Source of the DNA: Algorimicrobium hallyeonense
Lineage (GTDB): Bacteria > Bacteroidota > Bacteroidia > Flavobacteriales > Flavobacteriaceae
Assembly (NCBI RefSeq): GCF_042657385.1
Contig: NZ_JBHSLA010000002.1
Coordinates: 62,001-126,000 of the forward strand
Direction: 5' to 3'
Length of the DNA stretch: 64,000 bases
In this document: one piece after another, positions 33,938-42,851 of the stretch
Numbering within the stretch: position 1 is the stretch's first letter
Layout: each line of letters begins with the position of its first letter
Notes under the pieces: generated by a model
Told to the model about the DNA's origin: nothing
Seen by the model: the letters and a program-made list of their open reading frames with translations, nothing else
Databases searched by the model: none
Translations under genes and position numbers: made by a program

Positions 33938-34537
33938 ATGGTTTTACGACTCACCTCACTATTTGCACTATTGGTACTATCTTTACAAAGCTACTCTCAA
34001 GAAGCCGAATGGTTATCGGGCGAGTTACACTTGGTAAATGGAAGCTTAAAAAAGGGACAAGTTAAAATCCCGCAACCAACAAAATCGATACGAATCGGTG
34101 CTAATAAGGTTGCTTTTAGAGCTAATAAAGACGCCAAAACAACGCGGTTTAAGGATCACGAAATAGCTTTTGTTTATTTGACCTCTCGGACAGATGGTAC
34201 GGTAAAGTATGTGAATATTATTGTGGATAAAAAACTAGCACTTTTTCGTGAAGTTGAAACTATTGGTGATTTAACTATTTATGCGCGTAGCATGCAGGTT
34301 AATCATGCATCAACTGTTGGTGTTTGGTTTTCATCAAACTTTAATGAAATATATGTACAACGCGAAGGTGAAAAGCAAGCCTCTGAATTAGTAAGCGCTA
34401 CACGTGGTTTAAACTATTTTCGCAAAAATGTGAATGCTTATTTTTCTAATTGTAATTCGGTGGTCATGGCTTCCGAACCTATTGAAAAAAAGGAGGATGT
34501 TTTATCTGCATTACAGTATTATAAAAACTGCATTTAA
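33938..34537 (+). CDS. Uncharacterised exported protein
   Basis: A 199-residue protein with signal peptide (VLRLTSLFALLVLSLQSYSQ). The mature part is beta-rich (GELHLVNGSLKKGQVKIPQ, HEIAFVYLTSRTDGTVKYV). It ends with a Cys-containing segment, FSNCNSVVMAS and ALQYYKNCI. It resembles envelope proteins of unknown function that are plentiful in this phylum. It forms an operon with DUF2911 and is followed by a strong terminator. Confidence 0.75.
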   Translation: MVLRLTSLFALLVLSLQSYSQEAEWLSGELHLVNGSLKKGQVKIPQPTKSIRIGANKVAFRANKDAKTTRFKDHEIAFVYLTSRTDGTVKYVNIIVDKKLALFREVETIGDLTIYARSMQVNHASTVGVWFSSNFNEIYVQREGEKQASELVSATRGLNYFRKNVNAYFSNCNSVVMASEPIEKKEDVLSALQYYKNCI

Positions 34538-34556
34538 ATGAAATGCCTACTTTAAC

Positions 34557-34591
34557 AAAAAAACGACTTGGTAATAGCAAGTCGTTTTTTT
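34557..34591. terminator. Bidirectional terminator
   Basis: A 14-bp perfect stem (34557-34570 with 34578-34591, loop of 7) with A/T flanks. It separates the convergent 199-residue gene and the XRE gene. Confidence 0.88.
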
Positions 34592-34596
34592 TATGC

Positions 34597-34797
34597 TTAA
34601 TCCGAACTTTCTAATTGAAACAATTCCTCAACAGGTTTTTTAAAGAGTCGGGCTAACTTTAAAGCTAAAACCGTAGATGGTACATACTTGTTTTTTTCCA
34701 TGGCATTTATGGATTGTCTGGAAACGCTGATAGCTACAGCCAAATCTGCTTGGGTCATGTTATGCCTGGCACGCTCTACTTTTAAATTATTCGTCAT
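34597..34797 (-). CDS. Small XRE-family HTH regulator
   Basis: A 66-residue Cro-type repressor. The HTH is MTQADLAVAISVSRQSINAM, followed by NKYVPSTVLALKLARLF. It belongs to the YozG-like group, which is usually encoded beside a small membrane protein. Its start overlaps the membrane protein gene's stop by 11 bases. It probably regulates its own operon through the TTGACAA repeats upstream (35281-35333). Confidence 0.92.
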   Translation of the reverse strand: MTNNLKVERARHNMTQADLAVAISVSRQSINAMEKNKYVPSTVLALKLARLFKKPVEELFQLESSD

Positions 34798-35263
34798 GAC
34801 TAGTAGATTTTAATTTTAAGAAATTAAAGCGAATAATGAAGATGAAAAGCGGTGTAAACATATTAAATATCATCACGTTAAAAAATAGCATATCATAAAC
34901 AAAAATGACAGCAAACGCTAAAATGGTATAATTTACAATTATAGCCCAAACCAGCGATTCGGTTCGCAGTTGGTAAATAAATTCATCTTCTACTTTCTCT
35001 TTGGTGAAACCAATTAGTAAGCCACCAATAATGATAGCGAGTGCTGAAAGTTCATCAACGATTCCATTCTTTATAATTTTAAACCAACCTTCTTCTGTTC
35101 CTGTAAATAGACTATCATCATTATAAATGCTTAAAACGTTTAGTTTTATTATATCAGGATCCATATCTGTGGCATATAAAAAGAGGCCTGAAATTAGTCC
35201 AAGAACAAGTAATACCCAACCAAACACCTTGTACTTGTGTGGCAATAAATAATTAGTTTTCAT
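34787..35263 (-). CDS. Uncharacterised membrane protein paired with an XRE regulator
   Basis: A 158-residue protein with about four membrane spans (VFGWVLLVLGLISGLFLY, IVDELSALAIIIGGLLIGF, IIVNYTILAFAVIFVYDML, and a final IFNMFTPLFIFIIRF). The start is taken at ATG 35263. A longer in-frame beginning would run through the repeat region upstream and has no family-like sequence. The pairing of a small XRE protein with a multi-span membrane protein is common in Bacteroidota. The signal it senses is unknown. Confidence 0.75.
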   Translation of the reverse strand: MKTNYLLPHKYKVFGWVLLVLGLISGLFLYATDMDPDIIKLNVLSIYNDDSLFTGTEEGWFKIIKNGIVDELSALAIIIGGLLIGFTKEKVEDEFIYQLRTESLVWAIIVNYTILAFAVIFVYDMLFFNVMIFNMFTPLFIFIIRFNFLKLKSTSHDE

Positions 35264-35280
35264 AATTGTCCGATTTAAAA

Positions 35281-35333
35281 TTGACAATTCAAATACAAAA
35301 TAAACTTTACATATTGACAATTTTATTTGACAA
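35281..35333. promoter_or_regulatory. Three TTGACAA direct repeats, probable operator
   Basis: TTGACAA occurs at 35281-35287, 35314-35320 and 35327-35333 (plus strand). An inverted half, TTGTC, lies at 35266-35270. They sit directly upstream of the membrane protein/XRE operon, so binding by the XRE protein is likely but unproven. Confidence 0.45.
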
Positions 35334-35388
35334 AAGGTTGTAAGAACTAGACAATTAGAATACTAAAAGGAGATAGATTATTAATGCT

Positions 35389-37080
35389 TTAAATTCTATT
35401 TTTGTTCGTAAACTGAATCATGATAGCAATAGCCACTACAATGGCACAGCCAACAAAATTCAACCATAAGAATGGTAAATTAATGTATTCATACAGATCT
35501 AGCAAAAACAAAGAGATTACCAAAATTTGAGTTATAATAGCGGCAATAAAAACAGCACGACCTTTAACGGCTTTTACAAAAAAGGCTAACAGGAAAATAC
35601 CTAGAACATTTCCGTAGAAAATGGATCCAATAATATTAACTAACTGAATTAAGTTTTCGGCAAGATCGGCGACACAAGCAACGAGAATAGCTATAATTCC
35701 CCAACCTAATGTAAACCAACGTGACACTTTTACCATTTCCGTATCGGTTCTTTCGCGGGTGTTTCTTTTAAATAAATCAATTGTTGTTGTGGAAGCCAAA
35801 GCGTTTAATTCACTAGATGTGCTGGACATAGCTGCACTTAATATAACGGCTAATAACAGCCCAATTAAACCACGCGGTAGGTTGTTTAAAATAAAATTGA
35901 TAAACACATAATCTTTATCATTACTTTCCACTTTTACGCCTTTAGTTTCGCCAGCTTTATCAATTAAATATCGCGCACGCGCACGAATACTATCATTTTT
36001 GGCATTTGCGGAAGCCACGCCTGCAATGGAAGCTTCATTTTTATTGGCTATAAAATTGGCAATTAATACTTGTTTGGTATCGTAAATGGCATCTTGTTCA
36101 GCTTGAAGTTGTTCGTATTCTTGGGCGAATTTGGTATTTAAAACCACTTCAGTTGCTACAGGATTAAAGTTAATTGGCGCTTTATTAAATTGATAAAACA
36201 CAAACACCATAACACCCACTAACAGTATAAAAAACTGCATGGGTATTTTAAAAAGTCCGTTGAACATTAGTCCCAATTGCATTTCACGAACAGATTTTCC
36301 AGACAAATAGCGTTGTACTTGACTTTGGTCTGTACCGAAGTAGGAAAGCATCAAAAACGTACCTCCAATAATACCACTCCAAAATGTATAGCGATTATTG
36401 AGGTCGAAAGAGAAATCTAAAATCTCCATTTTACCGCTTGCACCAGCAATATCTAAAGCATTGCTAAAGGTGATATTTTCTGGAAGTTTATTCACAATAA
36501 GAATAAAAGCGATAATCATTCCTGTAAAAATAACAACCATCTGGTGTTTCTGCGTTACATTGACCGCTTTAGTACCACCAGAAACGGTATAAATAATAAC
36601 AAGAATTCCGATTATAATATTGAGTAGTAATAAATTCCAACCTAATACAACTGATAAAATAATGGCTGGCGCAAAAATGGTAATACCAGCAGCTAAACCA
36701 CGCTGAATAAGAAATAAAATGGCTGTTAATGTTCTGGTTTTTAAATCGAAACGATTTTCAAGAAATTCATAAGCAGTGTATACATTAAGTCTGTGATACA
36801 AAGGAATAAATACCATACATATGACAATCATGGCAATTGGCAGTCCGAAATAGAATTGCACAAAACCCATTCCGTCATTAAAAGCTTGACCTGGAGTGGA
36901 TAAAAACGTAATTGCACTGGCTTGGGTTGCCATGACCGACAGACCAATAGTCCACCATTTAGAGCTATTACCACCTTTTAAAAAATCTTGAACATTTTTA
37001 CTGCCACGCGTTTGATAGGTTCCGTAAGCAACAATTGTAATTAAAGTAATGGATAATACAATCCAGTCGAGAGTTTGCAT
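35389..37080 (-). CDS. Sodium:solute symporter (SSS family)
   Basis: A 563-residue membrane transporter. The N-terminal SSS signatures are FLKGGNSSKWWTIGLSVMA and TQASAITFLSTPGQAFNDGM. About 13 spans are visible. A cytoplasmic or periplasmic insert (about 300-395) is rich in charged residues (YEQLQAEQDAIYDTKQV). The SSS motif AAMSSTSSELNALAS follows. The substrate is unknown; SSS members import sugars, amino acids or sialic acids with Na+. It lies downstream of the PIG-L deacetylase gene and a 33-residue membrane peptide, in the same unit. Confidence 0.92.
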   Translation of the reverse strand: MQTLDWIVLSITLITIVAYGTYQTRGSKNVQDFLKGGNSSKWWTIGLSVMATQASAITFLSTPGQAFNDGMGFVQFYFGLPIAMIVICMVFIPLYHRLNVYTAYEFLENRFDLKTRTLTAILFLIQRGLAAGITIFAPAIILSVVLGWNLLLLNIIIGILVIIYTVSGGTKAVNVTQKHQMVVIFTGMIIAFILIVNKLPENITFSNALDIAGASGKMEILDFSFDLNNRYTFWSGIIGGTFLMLSYFGTDQSQVQRYLSGKSVREMQLGLMFNGLFKIPMQFFILLVGVMVFVFYQFNKAPINFNPVATEVVLNTKFAQEYEQLQAEQDAIYDTKQVLIANFIANKNEASIAGVASANAKNDSIRARARYLIDKAGETKGVKVESNDKDYVFINFILNNLPRGLIGLLLAVILSAAMSSTSSELNALASTTTIDLFKRNTRERTDTEMVKVSRWFTLGWGIIAILVACVADLAENLIQLVNIIGSIFYGNVLGIFLLAFFVKAVKGRAVFIAAIITQILVISLFLLDLYEYINLPFLWLNFVGCAIVVAIAIMIQFTNKNRI

Positions 37081-37082
37081 AG

Positions 37083-37184
37083 TTAAAAAGCTTGCATGAT
37101 GAAATAAAACGCTAAAATATAAAGCGCATTAGCAATGAGTAAAATTGTATACATTTTTTCCCATTTGTATTTTTCTTGCTTCAT
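37083..37184 (-). CDS. 33-residue membrane peptide
   Basis: Found by translating the gap between the deacetylase and symporter genes. It begins MKQEKYKWEKMYTILLIANA and continues with a single hydrophobic span LYILAFYFIMQAF. The stop is 2 bases before the symporter ATG. It may be a small accessory subunit of the transporter; that is inference from position alone. Confidence 0.6.
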   Translation of the reverse strand: MKQEKYKWEKMYTILLIANALYILAFYFIMQAF

Positions 37185-37203
37185 GGTTTTTAATTTTTCG
37201 GTT

Positions 37204-39702
37204 TTATTTTCCTAAAGATAAAATATTTGCAAATAAGCGATACGCACCGGAAACTCCAGCAGGAAATTCCCTAAAGAAACTCAAGCCTGTATAGATGTAG
37301 TAGCCTTTTCCGTATTGCGCCACTAATAAACTTCCTTTTTTGGCTGACTCCCCTTTATCATGCATGGATAAAATTGGTGTAAAATCCGTACTCCATTTAT
37401 CCGGGAAGTATAGTCCACGCTCTTGCGTCCAGTTTTCAAAATCTGTTTGGGTTATTTTATTAGGGACATTTAAAACAGGATGATTGGGTGCTAAAAATTT
37501 AACCTCCGCAAACTCATCGGTGACACGATCGCGAGATAATTTTAATGTATAAGGCGCCAACTCATCGGTTACCAAACCGCGGCTCGTGTTATATTGAACC
37601 ACCATATTACCACCATTCTTTACAAAATCGAATAAAACAGATTGTTTAAATTTTAATGTTTCAACAGTGTTATATGCGCGTATTCCGATAACAACAGCAT
37701 CAAAGCCTTTTAAATTATCAGGCGTAATGTCATCAGGTGATACAGTAGTCACGTTATACCCAATTTGTTGTAAACTTTCTGGAACAACATCGCCAGCACC
37801 CGCAATATAGGCAATGTTTTCGCCTTTTTTCTTAATATCTAAACGAACCACTTTACTTTCGCTTGGCAATAAAACGGTTTGGTAAGGAATATGAACGTAA
37901 TCAATTTCAATTAGTTCATTGGAGTACATGTTCCCATTAATTGAAATAATTGGTTTGATGAATCCTTCACTTTGAATTTTAGGAGGCGTTATGGAAAATA
38001 AAACCGTTTGTTCTTCACCTTTATTGCTAATAGTTACTTGGTGATTTTCGGGTGAAACGCGCCAACCGTCAGGAACTGATAAGTGGACCATTCCTTCCAA
38101 ATTATCGTGTCCAGCTTTTACATGTACAGGAATATCTTTTGTGTTAACCGTTTCAAAAATGATGACTTTTTCGGCAATTCTAGCCGAAGCTTCTGGGATG
38201 ATTTCAAAAGGCTTATAAACTTCTCCTTTCACAGGATCGTTGGTTTTATAAACAACGGGCTTCATGAATGGAATGTTTGTTCCAGCAATATTAATATAAA
38301 AGGTGACATTAAAATAATCTGGTGATTCCGGTTTGCCGATTAGAGATTTATCAGAAACTTTATACATGCCTAAACTTCCTTTTTCAATGAGCCAATAAGG
38401 TGTTGTTACAGGCGCATTATCGGTACTTGGTATGTGAAAAATTTCTTGAATTTTTATGGATTCATTTTCATTTAGTTCAATGCCTTTCGGAACTTCTAAT
38501 CCATCTGGATTGGTGAATGACACCAACGTCATTTTTGCTGGACTTCTATTAATAGCTTCTAAATTTAGTTGAATACTTTCACCGGATGTAGCTTGATTCG
38601 TTTCCGCCACAGCCTCCACAAATAAACCAGCGCAAGCCGCAATAATGGCTTTAATCTCTTTGGTTTTAATAATTTTCCAATGCGTATTTTCTAAAGCTTG
38701 AATGGCATTATAGGCTTTAACCAACTTTGGAAGGGAAGCAGCTGGGTTTTTAAAATCGTAATTGGCTTCCACCTCTTTAAGAATAATGCCAATCTTGGCA
38801 CCACCTTTTACACGATTCCAACTGGTATCAATACCTTCAAATAAATTGGTTGGAGTGGTTGGCATGGTACCTTTTATCAATTCAATATATTCCATTTCGG
38901 TACCACGTGTTCCAGTATTTCCGAAACCTTGCGATTTATGCTGACTTCTGCTTAAGGCTGCAATTTCCGGGTTACTCAAACCGCTTGAAGGAAAATAGAT
39001 GCCGGTATCCAAGCCAATTAAATTACTCTTATCGGCTCTATCAAACTTCTCTTGACTGCCATAAAACCACCATGATGTATTGAAAAACGCACGTTGAACT
39101 TGCCAAGTTTCCGTTGTTTGTAATTGATTCGGATAGATTGAAGCATCATTTGCTAAATCAAAAGCCTCCAAACTCAACATAGCCGAACTGGTATGATGAC
39201 CATGGGTACTTCCTGGACTTCTGTGGTCAAAACGATTTATGATAATATCTGGTTGAAATTGACGAATAGCCAATACCACATCACTTAAAACTGCTTCTTT
39301 ATTCCAAATAGCCAACGTTTCTTCGGGATGTTTGGAATACCCGAAATCGTTAGCACGAGTAAACAATTGTTCACCACCATCAATCGCTCTAGCTGTTAAG
39401 AGTTCTTGCGTTCTTATAACACCTAAAAGCTCCCGAATTTCTGGACCAATGAGATTTTGGCCTCCATCACCACGTGTTAAGGATAAATAGGCGGTTCTTG
39501 CTTTGACGTTATTTGCCATATAGGAAATAAGTCGTGTGTTTTCATCATCAGGATGTGCAGCAACATATAAAACCGACCCTAAAAAATTGAGTTTTTTTAT
39601 GGACTCGTAAATTTCCGAACTATTAGGTTTTTTGGGTTGCTGTGCGTAGGAAAGCGTGGTACTTATTAGAATTAAAAATAGGAAACGTACTAGTTTTATC
39701 AT
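37204..39702 (-). CDS. Large exported PIG-L family deacetylase
   Basis: An 832-residue protein. The signal peptide is VRFLFLILISTTLSYAQ. The LmbE/PIG-L zinc deacetylase domain covers about 35-290, with YVAAHPDDENTRLISYM and the later THGHHTSSAM (His ligands). Residues about 350-600 look like beta-sandwich domains. The end (about 625-832) is a glutamine-amidotransferase-like domain (YNVTTVSPDDITPDNLKGFD, GKGYYIYTGLSFFREFPAG) without an evident catalytic Cys. It probably removes acetyl groups from an amino-sugar conjugate in the envelope. It shares an operon with the SSS symporter, which could import the product. Confidence 0.9.
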   Translation of the reverse strand: MIKLVRFLFLILISTTLSYAQQPKKPNSSEIYESIKKLNFLGSVLYVAAHPDDENTRLISYMANNVKARTAYLSLTRGDGGQNLIGPEIRELLGVIRTQELLTARAIDGGEQLFTRANDFGYSKHPEETLAIWNKEAVLSDVVLAIRQFQPDIIINRFDHRSPGSTHGHHTSSAMLSLEAFDLANDASIYPNQLQTTETWQVQRAFFNTSWWFYGSQEKFDRADKSNLIGLDTGIYFPSSGLSNPEIAALSRSQHKSQGFGNTGTRGTEMEYIELIKGTMPTTPTNLFEGIDTSWNRVKGGAKIGIILKEVEANYDFKNPAASLPKLVKAYNAIQALENTHWKIIKTKEIKAIIAACAGLFVEAVAETNQATSGESIQLNLEAINRSPAKMTLVSFTNPDGLEVPKGIELNENESIKIQEIFHIPSTDNAPVTTPYWLIEKGSLGMYKVSDKSLIGKPESPDYFNVTFYINIAGTNIPFMKPVVYKTNDPVKGEVYKPFEIIPEASARIAEKVIIFETVNTKDIPVHVKAGHDNLEGMVHLSVPDGWRVSPENHQVTISNKGEEQTVLFSITPPKIQSEGFIKPIISINGNMYSNELIEIDYVHIPYQTVLLPSESKVVRLDIKKKGENIAYIAGAGDVVPESLQQIGYNVTTVSPDDITPDNLKGFDAVVIGIRAYNTVETLKFKQSVLFDFVKNGGNMVVQYNTSRGLVTDELAPYTLKLSRDRVTDEFAEVKFLAPNHPVLNVPNKITQTDFENWTQERGLYFPDKWSTDFTPILSMHDKGESAKKGSLLVAQYGKGYYIYTGLSFFREFPAGVSGAYRLFANILSLGK

Positions 39703-39723
39703 AATGGCTTTTGGCTAAAAGAC

Positions 39724-39731
39724 CAAATATA
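39724..39731 (-). promoter_or_regulatory. -7 box of the deacetylase/symporter operon
   Basis: The minus strand reads TATATTTG, 21 bases before the ATG at 39702. No -33 TTG was seen at the usual spacing. Confidence 0.55.
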
Positions 39732-39892
39732 ATAAAGACTTATTAAGATGTTTGGCTTTAAGTTTTTTTTAACGCAATGATATACGGGAATTCTACTAAC
39801 TTTTTGAGATGCGTAAAACGAAAACTATAAATAGGAGGGTAACAAAATTGAAGTTTTATTGATATCAGGTTGTAACAATAAAACTAATAATC

Positions 39893-40489
39893 ATGAAAAA
39901 TTTAAAAACAAATAAACTTTTACTATTTTTTACATGTTGCTTTTTAGCGCTGGTATCTTGTGATGATGACAACGATCCAATTAACAATGTATGTGAAAAC
40001 AGTTATGTAGATAATTTGATTAATTCCGTGTTCGCGACCAATATTGATTATGATTTATATGAAACCATGGATTTAGAAACGCATGAATATGATATAATTA
40101 TAAATGCAAACGGCGAAATTTGTTCTGTAGGGTATCAAAATGCAACGGCTTATGCGGGTGGCTATACTATGGAGGTTATTAATAATACTTCTGGTGCATC
40201 TTATTCTGGCACCCATACATTTTCTCAAACAGCATTAGATTATCAAGCCATTACACCTGTAATAGTTTCGTCTGGTGATGAGATTACCGTAAGAAGAACA
40301 ATTTTGCCAGGTTATGGTAATTTAAATGAAACTATAGGGCGGATTTATAGAAAAATCGATTTTTCTCCCGTTCCATACCCAATAACGGAAGGAAACGTGG
40401 TTTTTCAAAGTTCTAATTTCTATGGATCAGGAGGTCCTGTTATAAATTATGGTCAGCCTTATATTGCTTTAGGTTTTAAAGTAGATTAA
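39893..40489 (+). CDS. Uncharacterised lipoprotein
   Basis: A 198-residue protein. The lipoprotein signal peptide ends FLALVSC with the Asp-rich DDDNDP tail after the Cys. The mature part is beta-rich with many aromatic residues (ENSYVDNLINSVFATNIDY, GGYTMEVINNTSGASYSG). No family is recognised. It is probably anchored in the outer membrane. The gene is monocistronic and convergent with corA. Confidence 0.75.
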   Translation: MKNLKTNKLLLFFTCCFLALVSCDDDNDPINNVCENSYVDNLINSVFATNIDYDLYETMDLETHEYDIIINANGEICSVGYQNATAYAGGYTMEVINNTSGASYSGTHTFSQTALDYQAITPVIVSSGDEITVRRTILPGYGNLNETIGRIYRKIDFSPVPYPITEGNVVFQSSNFYGSGGPVINYGQPYIALGFKVD

Positions 40490-40531
40490 TACCAGAATTA
40501 CTCTTCAAGAAATTTTAGGGATGGTTGAAAA

Positions 40532-41599
40532 TTAAAACCACTTCATGCGTTTAAAGTAGTAAACCATTCCTATAAAAATAACGAACATAATACCCAATAG
40601 TATAAAGTAACTATTTTCAAAATGAAGTTCTGGCATATTATCGAAATTCATACCATAAATACCTGCTATAAAGGTTAATGGGATAAAAATAGTCGCGATA
40701 ATAGTCAGTACTTTCATGACCTCATTCATTTTATTACTAATAGTGGTCATGTACATATCCATTAAACTCCAAATCATTTCGCGATAAATATCTATACTGT
40801 CGGATAATTGAATAATATGGTCATATACATCATCATAAAACTGAATGGTTTTTTTATGAATAAGTGTATTATCACTTTTTAGAATACGACTAATTATTTC
40901 ACGTAAGGGAAAAATAGACCGACGGACTTTTAATAATTCCTTTTTAAGACTTAATACCTGTTGACTTAAATCTTCTTTAATATTCCCACTAAACAATACA
41001 TCCTCTAAATCTTCCACTTTGTTGCCCATGGTTTCACTAACAATGTAGTAATGGTCAACCACGGCGTCTATTAAAGCATACAGTAAATAATCCGAACCCA
41101 TGGTACGGATTCTTCCTTTGCCGGCGCGCAATCGTTCACGAACCGTATCAAAAACATCACCTTCCGATTCCTGAAAAGTTAGTACATAGTTTTTTCCAAG
41201 TACAAAACTGACTTGTTCTATAGTAATATTTTCATCAACATCATAATACAGCATTTTTAAGGATACAAAAATGTAATTTTCATATTCATCAATTTTTGGT
41301 CGCTGTGACGTATTGACAATGTCTTCTAATACAAGGGGATGCAAATTGTAATGCGCACCTATTTTTTCAATTTCATCAATATGACTTAAGCCATTAATAT
41401 TAATCCAAGTAATGGAATCTGTAGACTTAAATTTAAAGGCGTCCTCAATGAATTCAAGTTCTAATTCATTGATAAATTCAGGATTATAATCAAACGACTC
41501 AATAAAAAGCTTTTGTGCAGTTTTATCTCCCGTATAAATTAAAGTTCCTGGCGATTTGCCAACGTGTTTCTTATACTTTGATGTTCTTTTTTTACCCAT
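40532..41599 (-). CDS. corA: Magnesium/cobalt transporter CorA
   Basis: A 355-residue inner-membrane Mg2+ channel. A long cytoplasmic alpha/beta funnel (1-290) is followed by two terminal membrane helices with the selectivity motif GIYGMNFDNMPE and a basic C-terminal KRMKWF. It is of standard length. It follows the small MscS gene by 33 bases and is probably in the same unit. Confidence 0.95.
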   Translation of the reverse strand: MGKKRTSKYKKHVGKSPGTLIYTGDKTAQKLFIESFDYNPEFINELELEFIEDAFKFKSTDSITWININGLSHIDEIEKIGAHYNLHPLVLEDIVNTSQRPKIDEYENYIFVSLKMLYYDVDENITIEQVSFVLGKNYVLTFQESEGDVFDTVRERLRAGKGRIRTMGSDYLLYALIDAVVDHYYIVSETMGNKVEDLEDVLFSGNIKEDLSQQVLSLKKELLKVRRSIFPLREIISRILKSDNTLIHKKTIQFYDDVYDHIIQLSDSIDIYREMIWSLMDMYMTTISNKMNEVMKVLTIIATIFIPLTFIAGIYGMNFDNMPELHFENSYFILLGIMFVIFIGMVYYFKRMKWF

Positions 41600-41632
41600 A
41601 ATGTTGAAATTTACAACAATTATTTGAAAAAA

Positions 41633-42190
41633 TTATACAGCATCAGTGCCATCGTCTTGTGGTAAAACAATAGCATCCTTTTTTAGAAGCGTAACAGGTT
41701 TTTGTAGAATTAAGTTGTTTGGATAGGTTACCAAGTCGCCATTATCCAAACGTAAATGCAGTTGAAACGCCGCAATATCCTCAATGATAGCCTCAATTGG
41801 GAAGTCCTTATCGTGAATCATGATTTTATCGCCAACCTTATATGGAAAGTTGAAAAACATAATTATTCCGGATGTAATATTGCTTAAAATAGACCATATA
41901 GCAAAAAGCGCAATTCCTATGACAGCAAAAACGGAGGAAAAAACAACCGCAATTTCTTCAAATTGAGCACCGAAAATAATAGTTTCTATTAGGAGCCAAA
42001 TTAAAATAAGCGTGGCCGTAGCATACCTTGAAATTAGATGAATTCTTGCATCATTAATTCCAGCTTTATGGCCAATTTTTTTAATTAATTTTCGGGCTAT
42101 ATACCGAATAATTAATAAAACTAAAAGAAGGATAATACTTCCTAAAATTTCCGATTCATAATTTTTAAAAAACTGTATAAATAATAACAT
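41633..42190 (-). CDS. Small mechanosensitive channel (MscS-type)
   Basis: A 185-residue reduced MscS protein: three membrane spans at the start (ILGSIILLLVLLIIRYIA; LILIWLLIETIIFG; VFSSVFAVIGIALFAIWSI), then the pore helix and beta domain (MFFNFPYKVGDKIMIHD). The C-terminal cytoplasmic domain of full MscS is missing, which is usual in this small subfamily. It protects against osmotic downshift. It is followed by corA. Confidence 0.88.
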   Translation of the reverse strand: MLLFIQFFKNYESEILGSIILLLVLLIIRYIARKLIKKIGHKAGINDARIHLISRYATATLILIWLLIETIIFGAQFEEIAVVFSSVFAVIGIALFAIWSILSNITSGIIMFFNFPYKVGDKIMIHDKDFPIEAIIEDIAAFQLHLRLDNGDLVTYPNNLILQKPVTLLKKDAIVLPQDDGTDAV

Positions 42191-42213
42191 AATTGATTAA
42201 CACATTAAGTGGA

Positions 42214-42221
42214 CAAAGATA
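42214..42221 (-). promoter_or_regulatory. -7 box of the mscS-corA unit
   Basis: The minus strand reads TATCTTTG, 23 bases before the ATG at 42190. The nearest TTG is 14 bases upstream, slightly short. Confidence 0.6.
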
Positions 42222-42260
42222 GCATAGAAACCATACAAACAGATGCGATTTATGGTATAT

Positions 42261-42851
42261 TTAAGAAGAAATAAATTGCTGAAGGGTTTGATAAACAACA
42301 TGGGTTGGTAGTCCAACCACATTAAAATAGGATCCTTCAATTTTGGTAATACCAATTTGCCCTATCCATTCTTGAATACCGTAAGCTCCCGCTTTATCAA
42401 ACGGTTTACAGGTATTTATATAGTAATTAATTTCCGCTTCTGTTAACGCTTTAAATGTAACTTTAGTAACAGCATTTACAGTTTTCTGTTTTTCTGAGGT
42501 AGTAAAACAAACCGAAGTAATTACCTCATGCGTTGAATTGCTCATGGATTTAATCATATTAAAAGCATCTTCTGCATTTTTAGGTTTTCCAAGCGCTTTA
42601 TTATTGTGCCAAACTATGGTGTCACTGGTAATGAGAATGTCGCTTGGATTTAATTCGGCTTTGAATGGTAAGGATTTTAACTGGGCCAAGTAATCACTGA
42701 TTTCAAAATGGCTTAAACGTTCTGGGAATTCTTCTTTAATAGGTTTTAGAATAATTTCAAAATCCAAGCCTAATTCCTTAAAAAACTGCTGCCGTCTCGG
42801 AGAGCCGGAAGCAAGAATAAGTCTGAAGTTTTTTAATTGTTCGTTGAGCAT
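42261..42851 (-). CDS. maf: Maf-like nucleotide pyrophosphatase
   Basis: A 196-residue protein. The Maf signature is LILASGSPRRQQFFKELG, with SDTIVWHNNKALGKP (catalytic Asp) and GAYGIQEWIGQIGI. It hydrolyses non-canonical or excess nucleoside triphosphates; the YhdE-type specificity for dTTP/UTP is common. It is cytoplasmic and overlaps the UbiA-type gene by one base. Confidence 0.94.
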   Translation of the reverse strand: MLNEQLKNFRLILASGSPRRQQFFKELGLDFEIILKPIKEEFPERLSHFEISDYLAQLKSLPFKAELNPSDILITSDTIVWHNNKALGKPKNAEDAFNMIKSMSNSTHEVITSVCFTTSEKQKTVNAVTKVTFKALTEAEINYYINTCKPFDKAGAYGIQEWIGQIGITKIEGSYFNVVGLPTHVVYQTLQQFISS

